Assembly (NCBI RefSeq): GCF_900112775.1
Contig: NZ_FOYZ01000002.1
Coordinates: 124,001-188,000, forward strand
Direction: 5' to 3'
Length of the DNA stretch: 64,000 bases
DNA from: Anaeromicropila populeti
Lineage (GTDB): Bacteria > Bacillota > Clostridia > Lachnospirales > Lachnospiraceae
Shown: in pieces, positions 9,535 to 17,169 of the stretch
How positions within the stretch are numbered: position 1 is the first letter of the stretch
Layout: every line of letters begins with the position of its first letter
Position numbers and translations under genes: made by a program
The notes under the pieces: generated by a model
Seen by the model: only the letters and a program-made list of their open reading frames with translations
Told to the model about the DNA's origin: nothing
Databases searched by the model: none

Positions 9535-9945
9535 ATGGATAAAAAGGAAATGATTCAAAAGGCAATCGAAGCACTGGATTATTCTTATGCTCCTTATTCA
9601 CAGTTTAAAGTTGCAGCAGCATTAAAAACAAAGAGTGGAAAAGTATATACTGGGTGCAATATAGAATCTGCCTCATACTCACCGTCCAATTGTGCAGAAA
9701 GAACAGCATTTTTTAAAGCGGTCAGCGAAGGAGAGCGTGAATTTGCTGAAATAGTAATTGTTGGCGGGAAGGATGGCAAGTTAACGGAATATTGTCCACC
9801 TTGTGGAGTATGCAGACAGGTAATGATGGAATTTTGTAATCCGAAAGAATTTACCATTATTCTTGCTATATCGGCGGAAGACTATAAAGAGTTTAAATTA
9901 GAGGAACTGATGCCAATGGGATTTGGTCCGGGAAATTTGAGGTGA
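9535..9945 (+). CDS. cdd: Cytidine deaminase
   Basis: A 136-residue homotetrameric-type cytidine deaminase that turns (deoxy)cytidine into (deoxy)uridine, the substrate of Pdp next door. Zinc-site motifs are intact: CNIESASYSPSNCAERTA (catalytic Glu in CAE) and PPCGVCRQ. AAGGAGG at 9523-9529 best serves ATG 9535; ATG 9532 is two bases from the site, and an upstream ATG at 9502 would lie inside deoC. The end abuts pdp closely. Confidence 0.95.
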   Translation: MDKKEMIQKAIEALDYSYAPYSQFKVAAALKTKSGKVYTGCNIESASYSPSNCAERTAFFKAVSEGEREFAEIVIVGGKDGKLTEYCPPCGVCRQVMMEFCNPKEFTIILAISAEDYKEFKLEELMPMGFGPGNLR

Positions 9946-9950
9946 TTTCT

Positions 9951-11276
9951 ATGAGAATGTATGATTTGATTGAAAAAAAGAAAGTGGGAACAGAGCTGTC
10001 AGACGATGAAATAAAATGGATGGTGGATGGATATGTAAAGGGTGATATTCCTGATTATCAAATGTCTGCCTTTTTAATGGCAGTCTATTTTAACAGTATG
10101 ACAGATGCTGAGCTTTCTCAGCTTACGTTGGCCATGGCTCATTCGGGTGATATGGTTGATTTGTCTAAAATAGATGGAATTAAGGCAGATAAGCACAGTA
10201 CAGGTGGTGTTGGGGATAAAACAACGTTGATTACAGCTCCCATTGTAGCTGCCTGTGGTGTAAAAATTGCCAAGATGTCAGGCCGGGGGCTTGGGCATAC
10301 AGGAGGAACCATTGATAAGCTTGAGTCAATTCCAGGATTTCAGACAGCGATTCCGAATGCAGATTTTTTTGATATTGTGAATCAAGTTGGAATAAGTGTG
10401 ATTGGACAGTCTGGGAATCTGGCACCTGCGGATAAAAAATTATATGCGTTACGGGATGTAACGGCAACAGTAGATAGTATTCCACTGATTGCAGCTTCTA
10501 TCATGAGCAAAAAACTTGCAGCGGGAAGTGACTGCATTCTATTGGATGTAAAAACAGGCAGCGGAGCCTTTATGAAATCAGAAGAGGACTCTGTTAAGCT
10601 TGCGGAAAAAATGGTTGCGATTGGGAAGAATGCAGGGAGAAAAATTGCTGCACTGATTACTAATATGGATATTCCACTGGGAAATGGAATTGGTAATTCT
10701 CTTGAAGTAATAGAAGCGATTGAGGTATTAAAGGGAAATGGTCCAGCTGATTTGGCAGAGGTTTCTTTTGAATTAGCGGCAAATATGCTTTATTTAGCAG
10801 GTAAGGGTACGTTAAAGGATTGTAGAGAAGAAGTTTCTAAGGTTGTAAGAGATGGAAGCGCCCTATCGAAGCTTATTGATATGGTAAAGGCTCAGGGTGG
10901 GGATGTTTCGGTTATAGAAGATACCAGCAGATTTAAGACCGCAGAGTTTGTCTTTGACATGATAGCACCAGTTTCAGGATATATTAATCATATGAATGCG
11001 GAGCAGATAGGAATTGCATCAGTTGTTCTGGGGGCAGGCAGAGAAACGAAGGAAAGTGTTATTGATTATTCAGCAGGAATTATTCTTCATAAAAAAACAA
11101 ATGACTTCGTTACAGCAGGGGATTCTATTGCCACGTTATATTCTTCTTCTAGTGATGTATTTGATTCTGCAACAAAACTGGTATTGGAAGCATATAAAAT
11201 TGAGAAAGAGAAAAAAGCAACGAAAGATAAATTAGTAATTGCCCGGGTGACAGAAGAAGGTGTAGAATGGTTATAA
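9951..11276 (+). CDS. pdp: Pyrimidine-nucleoside phosphorylase
   Basis: A 441-residue enzyme of the thymidine/pyrimidine-nucleoside phosphorylase family, cleaving uridine, deoxyuridine and thymidine with phosphate. Visible motifs are KADKHSTGGVGDKTTLI (phosphate binding) and KMSGRGLGHTGGTIDKLESIPGF (family signature). The C-terminal PYNP domain includes AGIILHKKTNDFVTAGDSI. I use ATG 9951, five bases after GAGGTGA; this gives the family start MRMYDLIEKK. A GTG at 9942 overlaps the cdd stop. It is the last gene of the run; no strong terminator was found after it. Confidence 0.95.
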   Translation: MRMYDLIEKKKVGTELSDDEIKWMVDGYVKGDIPDYQMSAFLMAVYFNSMTDAELSQLTLAMAHSGDMVDLSKIDGIKADKHSTGGVGDKTTLITAPIVAACGVKIAKMSGRGLGHTGGTIDKLESIPGFQTAIPNADFFDIVNQVGISVIGQSGNLAPADKKLYALRDVTATVDSIPLIAASIMSKKLAAGSDCILLDVKTGSGAFMKSEEDSVKLAEKMVAIGKNAGRKIAALITNMDIPLGNGIGNSLEVIEAIEVLKGNGPADLAEVSFELAANMLYLAGKGTLKDCREEVSKVVRDGSALSKLIDMVKAQGGDVSVIEDTSRFKTAEFVFDMIAPVSGYINHMNAEQIGIASVVLGAGRETKESVIDYSAGIILHKKTNDFVTAGDSIATLYSSSSDVFDSATKLVLEAYKIEKEKKATKDKLVIARVTEEGVEWL

Positions 11277-11302
11277 AGTCTAATAATCATAATAAAAAAG
11301 GC

Positions 11303-11331
11303 TTTAAAGATTAGAAATAAAAGTTTATAAT
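11303..11331 (+). promoter_or_regulatory. Possible sigma-A promoter of the glycosyltransferase gene
   Basis: TTTAAA at 11303-11308 and a perfect TATAAT at 11326-11331 are 17 bp apart, about 43 bp before the ATG of the next gene. The -35 box is weak (4 of 6). Confidence 0.45.
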
Positions 11332-11373
11332 AGTATAAGAAAATACATTGTAGTTTTATGGAGGCAGTCTAGG

Positions 11374-12390
11374 ATGAAACTTTTATCAGTTGCAATACCT
11401 TGTTATAATTCTTCGTCATATATGAATCATGCTATAGAGACATTATTGACAGGCGGGGAGGATATGGAAATCATCTTAGTAGATGATGGTTCTAAAGATG
11501 AAACCTTACAGGTTGCCAAAGAGTATGAAAATCGCTATCCAGGGATTATCCGTACAATTCACCAGGAAAATGGGGGACATGGTGAAGCTGTAAATACAGG
11601 TTTGAGAAACGCATCGGGGCTATACTTTAAGGTAGTTGATAGTGATGACTGGGTGAATGAAGAAGCATTGCAGAAAATTTTGGAAGTATTGAGGACAATG
11701 GTAGAAAATGCTCAAAGTCTGGATATGCTTATTGCAAATTATGTTTATGAAAAGGTCAGTTTAGGAAAGCAGAAGGTAATTGAGTATAAAGGTGCATTGC
11801 CAGAAAACTGCATTTTTACATGGTCAGACACAGGGCATTTTAAGAATAGCCAGAATATTATAATGCACTCTGTTATTTACAGAACAAAGCTCTTGAAGGA
11901 ATGTGGATTAGTACTTCCTTCGCATACATTCTATGTGGATAATATTTTTGTGTATTACCCACTGACGTATGTAAAAACTATGTACTATTTAAATGTGGAT
12001 TTTTATAGGTATTTTATTGGACGAGAAGGGCAGTCGGTGAATGAACAAATTATGATGCAACGTATTGACCAGCAATTAAAGGTAAATAAGATTATAATTG
12101 ATTGCCATGACTTGACAAAAATTAAGTGCAAAAAGCTGCGTCACTATATGGTTAAATATCTGGTTATGATGCTTACGGTCAGCACAGTCTTTCTTGTAAA
12201 AGATGGAAGTGAGGAAAGTCTGAAAAAGAGGGATGAGCTTTGGGATTATTTAAAAAAGAAAAATAAGCGCCTTTATCATGAAGTAAACAAGTATTTCCTT
12301 GGTAAGTCCATGCAGATGTCCAGCCGTACTGGAAGAAAAATTATCATAATCGGTTATCATATTTCCAGAAAGATTTATGGGTTTAGTTAG
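11374..12390 (+). CDS. Glycosyltransferase family 2 protein
   Basis: A 338-residue GT-A fold glycosyltransferase. The N-terminal 110 residues hold the family 2 pattern: LLSVAIPCYNSSSYM, MEIILVDDGSKDET (nucleotide-sugar binding), NGGHGEAVNTGLRNASGLYFKVVDSDDW (DXD-like metal site). The C-terminal part is helical and basic without obvious membrane spans, so it probably acts at the inner face of the membrane on a cell-wall or capsule glycan. It stands alone between the nucleoside operon and a PAP2 gene on the other strand. The acceptor cannot be inferred. Confidence 0.85.
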   Translation: MKLLSVAIPCYNSSSYMNHAIETLLTGGEDMEIILVDDGSKDETLQVAKEYENRYPGIIRTIHQENGGHGEAVNTGLRNASGLYFKVVDSDDWVNEEALQKILEVLRTMVENAQSLDMLIANYVYEKVSLGKQKVIEYKGALPENCIFTWSDTGHFKNSQNIIMHSVIYRTKLLKECGLVLPSHTFYVDNIFVYYPLTYVKTMYYLNVDFYRYFIGREGQSVNEQIMMQRIDQQLKVNKIIIDCHDLTKIKCKKLRHYMVKYLVMMLTVSTVFLVKDGSEESLKKRDELWDYLKKKNKRLYHEVNKYFLGKSMQMSSRTGRKIIIIGYHISRKIYGFS

Positions 12391-12401
12391 AAAGGTTATA
12401 G

Positions 12402-12436
12402 AAAACCGCCAAAGTTGCATAGACTCTGGCGGTTTT
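12402..12436. terminator. Bidirectional terminator between convergent genes
   Basis: AAAACCGCCA (12402-12411) and TGGCGGTTTT (12427-12436) form a perfect 10 bp stem with flanking A and T tracts, between the rightward glycosyltransferase and the leftward PAP2 gene. It can act on either strand. Confidence 0.85.
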
Positions 12437-12440
12437 AATG

Positions 12441-13106
12441 CTATAAAGAAGCTTCTTCCTCTGTCTTTTTTTCTTTAACAAAAAGAGCAGAGTAATCTAA
12501 TTTGTATACAGCAAAATACATAATAATCGAAAGAACAATAGCAGCCACAAAATCAACAAAGGAATGTTGCTTAATAAACATAGTGGATAGACAGATAGAT
12601 ATCATTAATACAAAGGATACTGCCTGTATCACGGGATATTTCTTCAAACGTGCATTGCGGCTAATGGCAATATGGGCACCAATGGAGTTAAAACAATGAA
12701 TACTGGGGCATACATTAGTAGAGGTATCATTTGCATAAAATACTTTTACTAAATCAACAAATATATTATTACGCTCAAAATCAGTTACCCGCAAATCCTG
12801 TGCATTAGGCCAAAGTGTGTAGATAATCAGACATATGGTCATACCAATAAATAAAAATGCAGTACAATGATAAAACTCTTCTTTTGATGTAAAGAAAAAA
12901 TATAAAACGGTAATTACAATATAAGCAAACCATAAAATGTAGGGAATGACAAAGAGTTCATTAAATGGAATGTAATCATCTACCCAGCTGTGCATGGACG
13001 TATAAATAATATCTGTTCGATTTTCCAAGTACAAGAACCAAATAAAATAAATAAACATATAAGACAAAATCCAGCCGTGCTTGTATTTATAAATAAAGGT
13101 TTTCAA
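12441..13106 (-). CDS. PAP2-family membrane phosphatase
   Basis: A 221-residue membrane protein with about six hydrophobic helices and PAP2 superfamily motifs: CPSIHCFNSIGAH (motif 2 with its His) and STMFIKQHSFVDF (motif 3 His and Asp). Such enzymes remove phosphate from lipid or isoprenoid phosphates at the membrane. No ATG lies at the beginning. I choose TTG 13106 because AAAGGA precedes it at good distance; TTG at 13115 or 13124 are alternatives adding 3 or 6 residues. The substrate is unknown. Confidence 0.8.
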   Translation of the reverse strand: MKTFIYKYKHGWILSYMFIYFIWFLYLENRTDIIYTSMHSWVDDYIPFNELFVIPYILWFAYIVITVLYFFFTSKEEFYHCTAFLFIGMTICLIIYTLWPNAQDLRVTDFERNNIFVDLVKVFYANDTSTNVCPSIHCFNSIGAHIAISRNARLKKYPVIQAVSFVLMISICLSTMFIKQHSFVDFVAAIVLSIIMYFAVYKLDYSALFVKEKKTEEEASL

Positions 13107-13145
13107 TTGATTCAATCCTTTCAAGATTTAGTGTAATCCAAAAAA

Positions 13146-13175
13146 ATTATAGCATAAAACAAACGGCAAATACAA
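13146..13175 (-). promoter_or_regulatory. Possible promoter of the PAP2 gene
   Basis: On the minus strand TTGTAT (13175-13170) and TATAAT (13151-13146) are separated by 18 bp, about 40 bp before the chosen start codon. Confidence 0.45.
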
Positions 13176-13224
13176 TATTTGTAGAAAAAGTTAATAGAAA
13201 GTTAATAATATAAGTAAAAAATGC

Positions 13225-13253
13225 TTGTAACTTTTAGAAAGTAATTGTATAAT
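13225..13253 (+). promoter_or_regulatory. Strong sigma-A promoter upstream of the Lrp gene
   Basis: TTGTAA (13225-13230), a 17 bp spacer and a perfect TATAAT (13248-13253). Transcription would begin near 13260, leaving a leader of about 130 bases before the Lrp-family gene. Confidence 0.65.
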
Positions 13254-13288
13254 GAGTGAAAGAAAATTGAATAAATTTTGAGCGAAGA

Positions 13289-13315
13289 AGCATATGACGT
13301 TGTCATGTGCTTTTT
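13289..13315 (+). terminator. Leader terminator/attenuator ahead of the Lrp gene
   Basis: AGCATATGAC (13289-13298) pairs with GTCATGTGCT (13302-13311) around a GTT loop and runs into TTTTT (13311-13315). It sits about 30 bases after the predicted start of transcription and 74 bp before the coding region, with no rightward gene before it. This suggests attenuation or a very short RNA. Confidence 0.55.
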
Positions 13316-13388
13316 GTGCTTTATAAAGGTTTATATAGTAAAAATTTTATTTGATAAAGAAATAGTAAGGTAAGAAAGGAGAGGTATT

Positions 13389-13847
13389 ATGGATAAAATC
13401 GACTTAAAATTAATTAGTCTGCTTCAAAAAAACGCAAGATTTTCTTTGAAACAGTTGGCAGAACAGGTTTTTTTATCTTCACCAGCTGTATCATCTAGAA
13501 TAGAAAGACTAGAAAAGGAAGGATATATAATCGGATACCAGGCACAAATTGATGAGGAGAGGTTGGGATACCATATCAAAGCATTTATTAATTTAGAGAT
13601 GACGCCAAAGCAAAAACCAACTTTTTATCCTTTTATCAGTGAATGTCCAAATGTTTTAGAGTGCAATTGTGTGACGGGACAATACTCAATGCTAATCAAG
13701 GTGGCATTTGCCAGTACACAAGAACTAGATATGTTTATAGGTAAATTGCAAAAATTTGGAAACACACAGACTCAAATTGTATTCTCAACTGCCGTAAGAC
13801 CAAGAGGAATACAGGTAGGGGATGTTGAAAGGTTGGAACAAGAATAA
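13389..13847 (+). CDS. Lrp/AsnC-family transcription regulator
   Basis: A 152-residue regulator of usual Lrp/AsnC length. Residues 1-60 are the winged helix-turn-helix (DLKLISLLQKNARFSLKQLAEQV...SPAVSSRIERLEKEGYIIGYQAQI). Residues about 65-145 form the RAM effector domain, with NVLECNCVTGQYSMLIKVAF in place of the usual ...VTGDYDYLLKV. It would sense a small molecule, often an amino acid, and bind DNA as an oligomer. AGAAAGGAGAGG precedes the ATG. No neighbouring target is evident. Confidence 0.93.
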   Translation: MDKIDLKLISLLQKNARFSLKQLAEQVFLSSPAVSSRIERLEKEGYIIGYQAQIDEERLGYHIKAFINLEMTPKQKPTFYPFISECPNVLECNCVTGQYSMLIKVAFASTQELDMFIGKLQKFGNTQTQIVFSTAVRPRGIQVGDVERLEQE

Positions 13848-13864
13848 TTTAATGATATAAAGAG

Positions 13865-13911
13865 GTGGTTCATTATTTGTTGTAAAATACGATAGATATG
13901 AACCGCTTTTT
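13865..13911 (+). terminator. Rho-independent terminator after the Lrp gene
   Basis: GTGGTTCAT (13865-13873) and ATGAACCGC (13898-13906) form a 9 bp stem with one G-U pair and a 24-base loop, then TTTTT (13907-13911). Confidence 0.7.
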
Positions 13912-13955
13912 GTTAGATTTGCATAACATGTAATTTTCGAATACTATAAAATCTA

Positions 13956-13984
13956 TTGAAACAATATAATAATTATATTATACT
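13956..13984 (+). promoter_or_regulatory. Possible promoter of the diguanylate cyclase gene
   Basis: TTGAAA (13956-13961), 17 bp, TATACT (13979-13984), 43 bp before the ATG. Confidence 0.5.
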
Positions 13985-14027
13985 GTATATAGTGTGTAAA
14001 TTGGGAGTGTGATCAGGTGGTAAAAAA

Positions 14028-15092
14028 ATGAGAAGTAAGGTAGGATTAAAAAAAGTAGATACTATGGTAAAGTACTTTTTTATGGATGTTATATGTTTGC
14101 TAATACACATTCTTTTTCTACTCATATTCTATTATCAAAAAATACATCTCCTTGCATTATTTAATTTAGCAAGTGTACTTTCTTACCTGCTGATTTTTCA
14201 GCTGCTATTGGAGAAAAGTATAAAAAGAGCAGTAGCAATCTGCTATACCGAGATGGTTTTACATTCCATTATTGCTGTTATTTATTTAGGATTTAGCGGT
14301 GGCTTTGAATTATATTTACTTGTATTTATTCCGATTATATTCTTTTTTTCGCTGCTGTATGGAAGTAGAAATTATTTATTGTATTCACTGGGGCTTATGT
14401 CCAGTGCAATATACTGCAGCTTGAAAGTATTTAGCTGCTACCATAAGCCGCTTTACACATTTTCTTCAAAAAAGGTGGAAGTAGCTTTACATATTTTTAA
14501 TAGTTTTATTGTGCTGTTGGGATTATTCGTTTTATGTTATCTGATGGTTCAGGAGGTGGTTCAAGCCAGACAGGAACTAGAGGATAAGAATAAGATTCTA
14601 TTGTTTTTGTCAGAACATGATCCTTTAACAAAGCTTTTGAACAGAAGAAGTATGCAGGAGAGAATTCAAAGAGCAATTACAGCTCTCAAAGAGGACAGTA
14701 GAGTAGGTATTGCATTTTTTGATATTGATAATTTTAAAAATTTTAATGATGTGTATGGTCATGATTTTGGAGATCAGGTTCTTGTAAAGGTTTCCGATCT
14801 AATAAGTAAAGTAGTTACAGGCAGTGGAGAAGTATCAAGATGGGGTGGCGAAGAACTTGTAGTGGTATTTCCAGACTGTAATATAGAAGAAATAACTAAA
14901 CTTGTGGAAATAATTCGCATGTCTGTAGAAGAACAAAGTATACAGTATGAAAATAAAAAAGTCAATGTTACAATTACATGTGGATTGGCCTTTGGAAAGA
15001 AAGGAGTGAACGCTGAGGCTTTAATTAGAAATGCTGATCAGTGTATGCTTAAGGGTAAGGAAATGGGAAAAAATTGTGTTATTGTACAATAA
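14028..15092 (+). CDS. Membrane-bound diguanylate cyclase (GGDEF domain)
   Basis: A 354-residue protein with about five or six hydrophobic helices in residues 15-175, a short linker, and a GGDEF domain in residues about 190-354. The domain holds SEHDPLTKLLNRRSMQE, FFDIDNFKNFNDVYGHDFGDQVL, and the active-site motif GGEEL at residues 273-277. It should make cyclic di-GMP from two GTP at the inner membrane face. The RxxD inhibitory site five residues before GGEEL is absent (TGSG stands there), so feedback inhibition at that site is unlikely. The N-terminal sensor is not one I recognise. Confidence 0.9.
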   Translation: MRSKVGLKKVDTMVKYFFMDVICLLIHILFLLIFYYQKIHLLALFNLASVLSYLLIFQLLLEKSIKRAVAICYTEMVLHSIIAVIYLGFSGGFELYLLVFIPIIFFFSLLYGSRNYLLYSLGLMSSAIYCSLKVFSCYHKPLYTFSSKKVEVALHIFNSFIVLLGLFVLCYLMVQEVVQARQELEDKNKILLFLSEHDPLTKLLNRRSMQERIQRAITALKEDSRVGIAFFDIDNFKNFNDVYGHDFGDQVLVKVSDLISKVVTGSGEVSRWGGEELVVVFPDCNIEEITKLVEIIRMSVEEQSIQYENKKVNVTITCGLAFGKKGVNAEALIRNADQCMLKGKEMGKNCVIVQ

Positions 15093-15124
15093 AAATATAG
15101 GTAATTGTAAGAAAATCTTTTATT

Positions 15125-15152
15125 TTGCACAATAATATGTTATAAGTATAAC
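15125..15152 (+). promoter_or_regulatory. Possible promoter of the lipoprotein isomerase gene
   Basis: TTGCAC (15125-15130), 16 bp, TATAAC (15147-15152), 44 bp before the ATG of the next gene. Confidence 0.45.
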
Positions 15153-15195
15153 AGAAGAAATAATACAAAGGGTGCTTTGAGAAAGAGGTTTGTGA

Positions 15196-16356
15196 ATGAG
15201 AAGAAAAATATATATATTAATGTTATGTCTTTCTTTTTTACTAATATCATGTAAAAAGGAAAATAATAGTAGTGAAGATGCTGAGAGTACAGCTCAGGCT
15301 ACAGAAGCAGTTGTAGAAGCAACAGAGGGAGCAGAAGCAACGGAGAGTACCATAACATCAGTTAACTTGGACGAAGTAGTTGCAAGTATTCAATCATATA
15401 AAGATAATGTTACATTAGGAACGTATAAAGGGTTAGAAGTAGCAAAAGAAGAGGTTGAGGTAACAGACGAGGAGCTTCAGGCAAAAGTAGATAGTATTCT
15501 GGAAGAGAATGCAGATAGACCAAAGTTAGAGGAAGGTGAAGTAAAAGACGGAGATATGATTAATATCGATTTTACTGGCTATATAGACGGAGAAGCCTTT
15601 GAAAATGGTTCTGCTACAGGTTATGATTTAACAATTGGTTCAGCTGCATTTATTGATGGTTTTGAAGAGGGTCTGATTGGGGCAAAGGTTGGAGAGGAAA
15701 AAGAATTAGATTTAACATTCCCAGAGGATTATTATTCAGAAGATCTTCAAGGAAAAGACGTTATGTTTAAGGTGAAAGTGAATTATCTTTATGATAAAAT
15801 CCTTCCAGAGTGGAATGATGCATTTGTAGCAGAGGTTACAAGTTCTGAATATACAACAACCAAAGATTATGAAGATAAATTGAGAGCTGATTTACTTGTT
15901 GAAGAACAGGCAACTGCTGATTCTAATACACAACAGTTACTTTTAAGCCAACTGCTTACTAACTGTGAGGTAAAAGAATTTCCACAGGATGAATTAGATA
16001 GTTTTGTTCAAAAGCTGAAGGATTATTATACCGATATGGCAGATGAATACAATATGGCATATGAAGATTTAATTTACAGCTTGTTTACAATGCAGCCAGA
16101 GCAGATGGACGAGAACATGCTGCAAAATGCCAAAACAGTACTGGCACAAAAAATGATTATTCTTACAATTGGTGAAGTAGAAGGAATCTTACCAAAAGGA
16201 AATGATTTAGTTACAAAGGTACAGGAAGTAGTAGAGCAGAATGGTTATACAGATTTAGATACTTTTGCTGCTGATTTTGGAGCTAATACAGCAGTGGAAG
16301 AAGCGTATAGAATTGCAGTTATGGATTGGTTAGTTGCGAATGCAAATATAAAATAA
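15196..16356 (+). CDS. Lipoprotein with trigger-factor-like FKBP peptidyl-prolyl isomerase domain
   Basis: A 386-residue exported protein. The N-terminus (RKIYILMLCLSFLLISC) is a lipoprotein signal with Cys at residue 19, followed by an Ala/Thr/Glu-rich linker to about residue 55. Residues about 70-200 match the isomerase part of trigger factor: VTDEELQAKVDSILEEN, then EGEVKDGDMINIDFTGYIDGEAF and a GFEEGLIGAKVGEEKELDLTFPEDY block. The remainder resembles the trigger factor C-terminal helical arm. It lacks the ribosome-binding N-domain, so it probably folds exported proteins outside the membrane. It is transcribed alone, with a terminator behind it. Confidence 0.87.
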   Translation: MRRKIYILMLCLSFLLISCKKENNSSEDAESTAQATEAVVEATEGAEATESTITSVNLDEVVASIQSYKDNVTLGTYKGLEVAKEEVEVTDEELQAKVDSILEENADRPKLEEGEVKDGDMINIDFTGYIDGEAFENGSATGYDLTIGSAAFIDGFEEGLIGAKVGEEKELDLTFPEDYYSEDLQGKDVMFKVKVNYLYDKILPEWNDAFVAEVTSSEYTTTKDYEDKLRADLLVEEQATADSNTQQLLLSQLLTNCEVKEFPQDELDSFVQKLKDYYTDMADEYNMAYEDLIYSLFTMQPEQMDENMLQNAKTVLAQKMIILTIGEVEGILPKGNDLVTKVQEVVEQNGYTDLDTFAADFGANTAVEEAYRIAVMDWLVANANIK

Positions 16357-16373
16357 TAGCTGTCTGGAACTGG

Positions 16374-16415
16374 GAACCCGTAAAGAGGTTAAATACTTTT
16401 TACGGGTTCTTTTTT
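16374..16415 (+). terminator. Strong Rho-independent terminator
   Basis: GAACCCGTAAA (16374-16384) and TTTACGGGTTC (16399-16409) form a perfect 11 bp stem followed by a run of T to 16415. Confidence 0.9.
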
Positions 16416-16454
16416 GACAGATAGTTCTGATGCAATGGAAATTACATTATAACG

Positions 16455-16483
16455 TTGCAAAATTTAGATGCATAGTATAAAAT
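16455..16483 (+). promoter_or_regulatory. Possible promoter of xpt
   Basis: TTGCAA (16455-16460), 17 bp, TAAAAT (16478-16483), 43 bp before the xpt ATG. The short remaining leader has no room for a purine riboswitch. Confidence 0.5.
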
Positions 16484-16526
16484 AAACACATTAAAATAGC
16501 AGAGTAGAAACGGAGAGAGAGATTCC

Positions 16527-17102
16527 ATGGAACTTTTAAAGGAACGGATTAGGAATGATGGCAAAGTAAAGGAAGGTAACGTACTAAAGGTAGACAGTTT
16601 TTTAAACCATCAGATGGATATCAATTTATTTGGTGAAATTGGAAAAGAGTTTAAAAGACGTTTTTCCGATGCTGAGGTAACAAAAATTTTAACGATTGAG
16701 GCTTCTGGAATAGGTATTGCTTGCGTTGCAGCACAATATTTTAATGTGCCTGTGGTTTTTGCAAAGAAGACACAGACCAAGAATATAGCTGGTGAAACTT
16801 ACACGAGTCAGGTAGAATCTTTTACTCATGGCAAGGTGTATGATATTATTGTTGCTAAGGAATTTTTAAAACCAGAGGACAAGGTGTTAATTATTGATGA
16901 TTTTTTGGCAAACGGTGCAGCTCTGTTAGGTCTTAGTAAACTGGTGAAGGATTCAAAAGCTACACTTGTAGGAGCTGGTATTGTAATTGAAAAGGGCTTT
17001 CAAAGGGGTGGAGAAACCGTAAGAAATGCAGGGGTGAGAGTGGAATCCTTAGCAATTGTTGATGCTATGGATGAGAATACAGGAACCATTACGTTTCGCT
17101 AA
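16527..17102 (+). CDS. xpt: Xanthine phosphoribosyltransferase
   Basis: A 191-residue type I phosphoribosyltransferase of usual Xpt length. It joins xanthine (and possibly guanine) to PRPP, giving XMP for salvage. The PRPP loop is KVLIIDDFLANGAAL, and VFAKKTQTKNI matches the family's base/pyrophosphate loop. A purine-related Bmp transporter follows 67 bp downstream, suggesting import and salvage are coupled. In many Firmicutes xpt sits under a guanine riboswitch, but none is visible here. Confidence 0.93.
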   Translation: MELLKERIRNDGKVKEGNVLKVDSFLNHQMDINLFGEIGKEFKRRFSDAEVTKILTIEASGIGIACVAAQYFNVPVVFAKKTQTKNIAGETYTSQVESFTHGKVYDIIVAKEFLKPEDKVLIIDDFLANGAALLGLSKLVKDSKATLVGAGIVIEKGFQRGGETVRNAGVRVESLAIVDAMDENTGTITFR

Positions 17103-17169
17103 GTATTTCGACAAATGTTTGGTAGTAAGGGGAAACCCACTAATATAAATATATGGAGGACATAAAAAA

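Noticed and set aside
16410-16526. Purine riboswitch expected before xpt
   Set aside because: The 117 bp leader region lacks the conserved purine aptamer strings and has no terminator stem after the predicted promoter.
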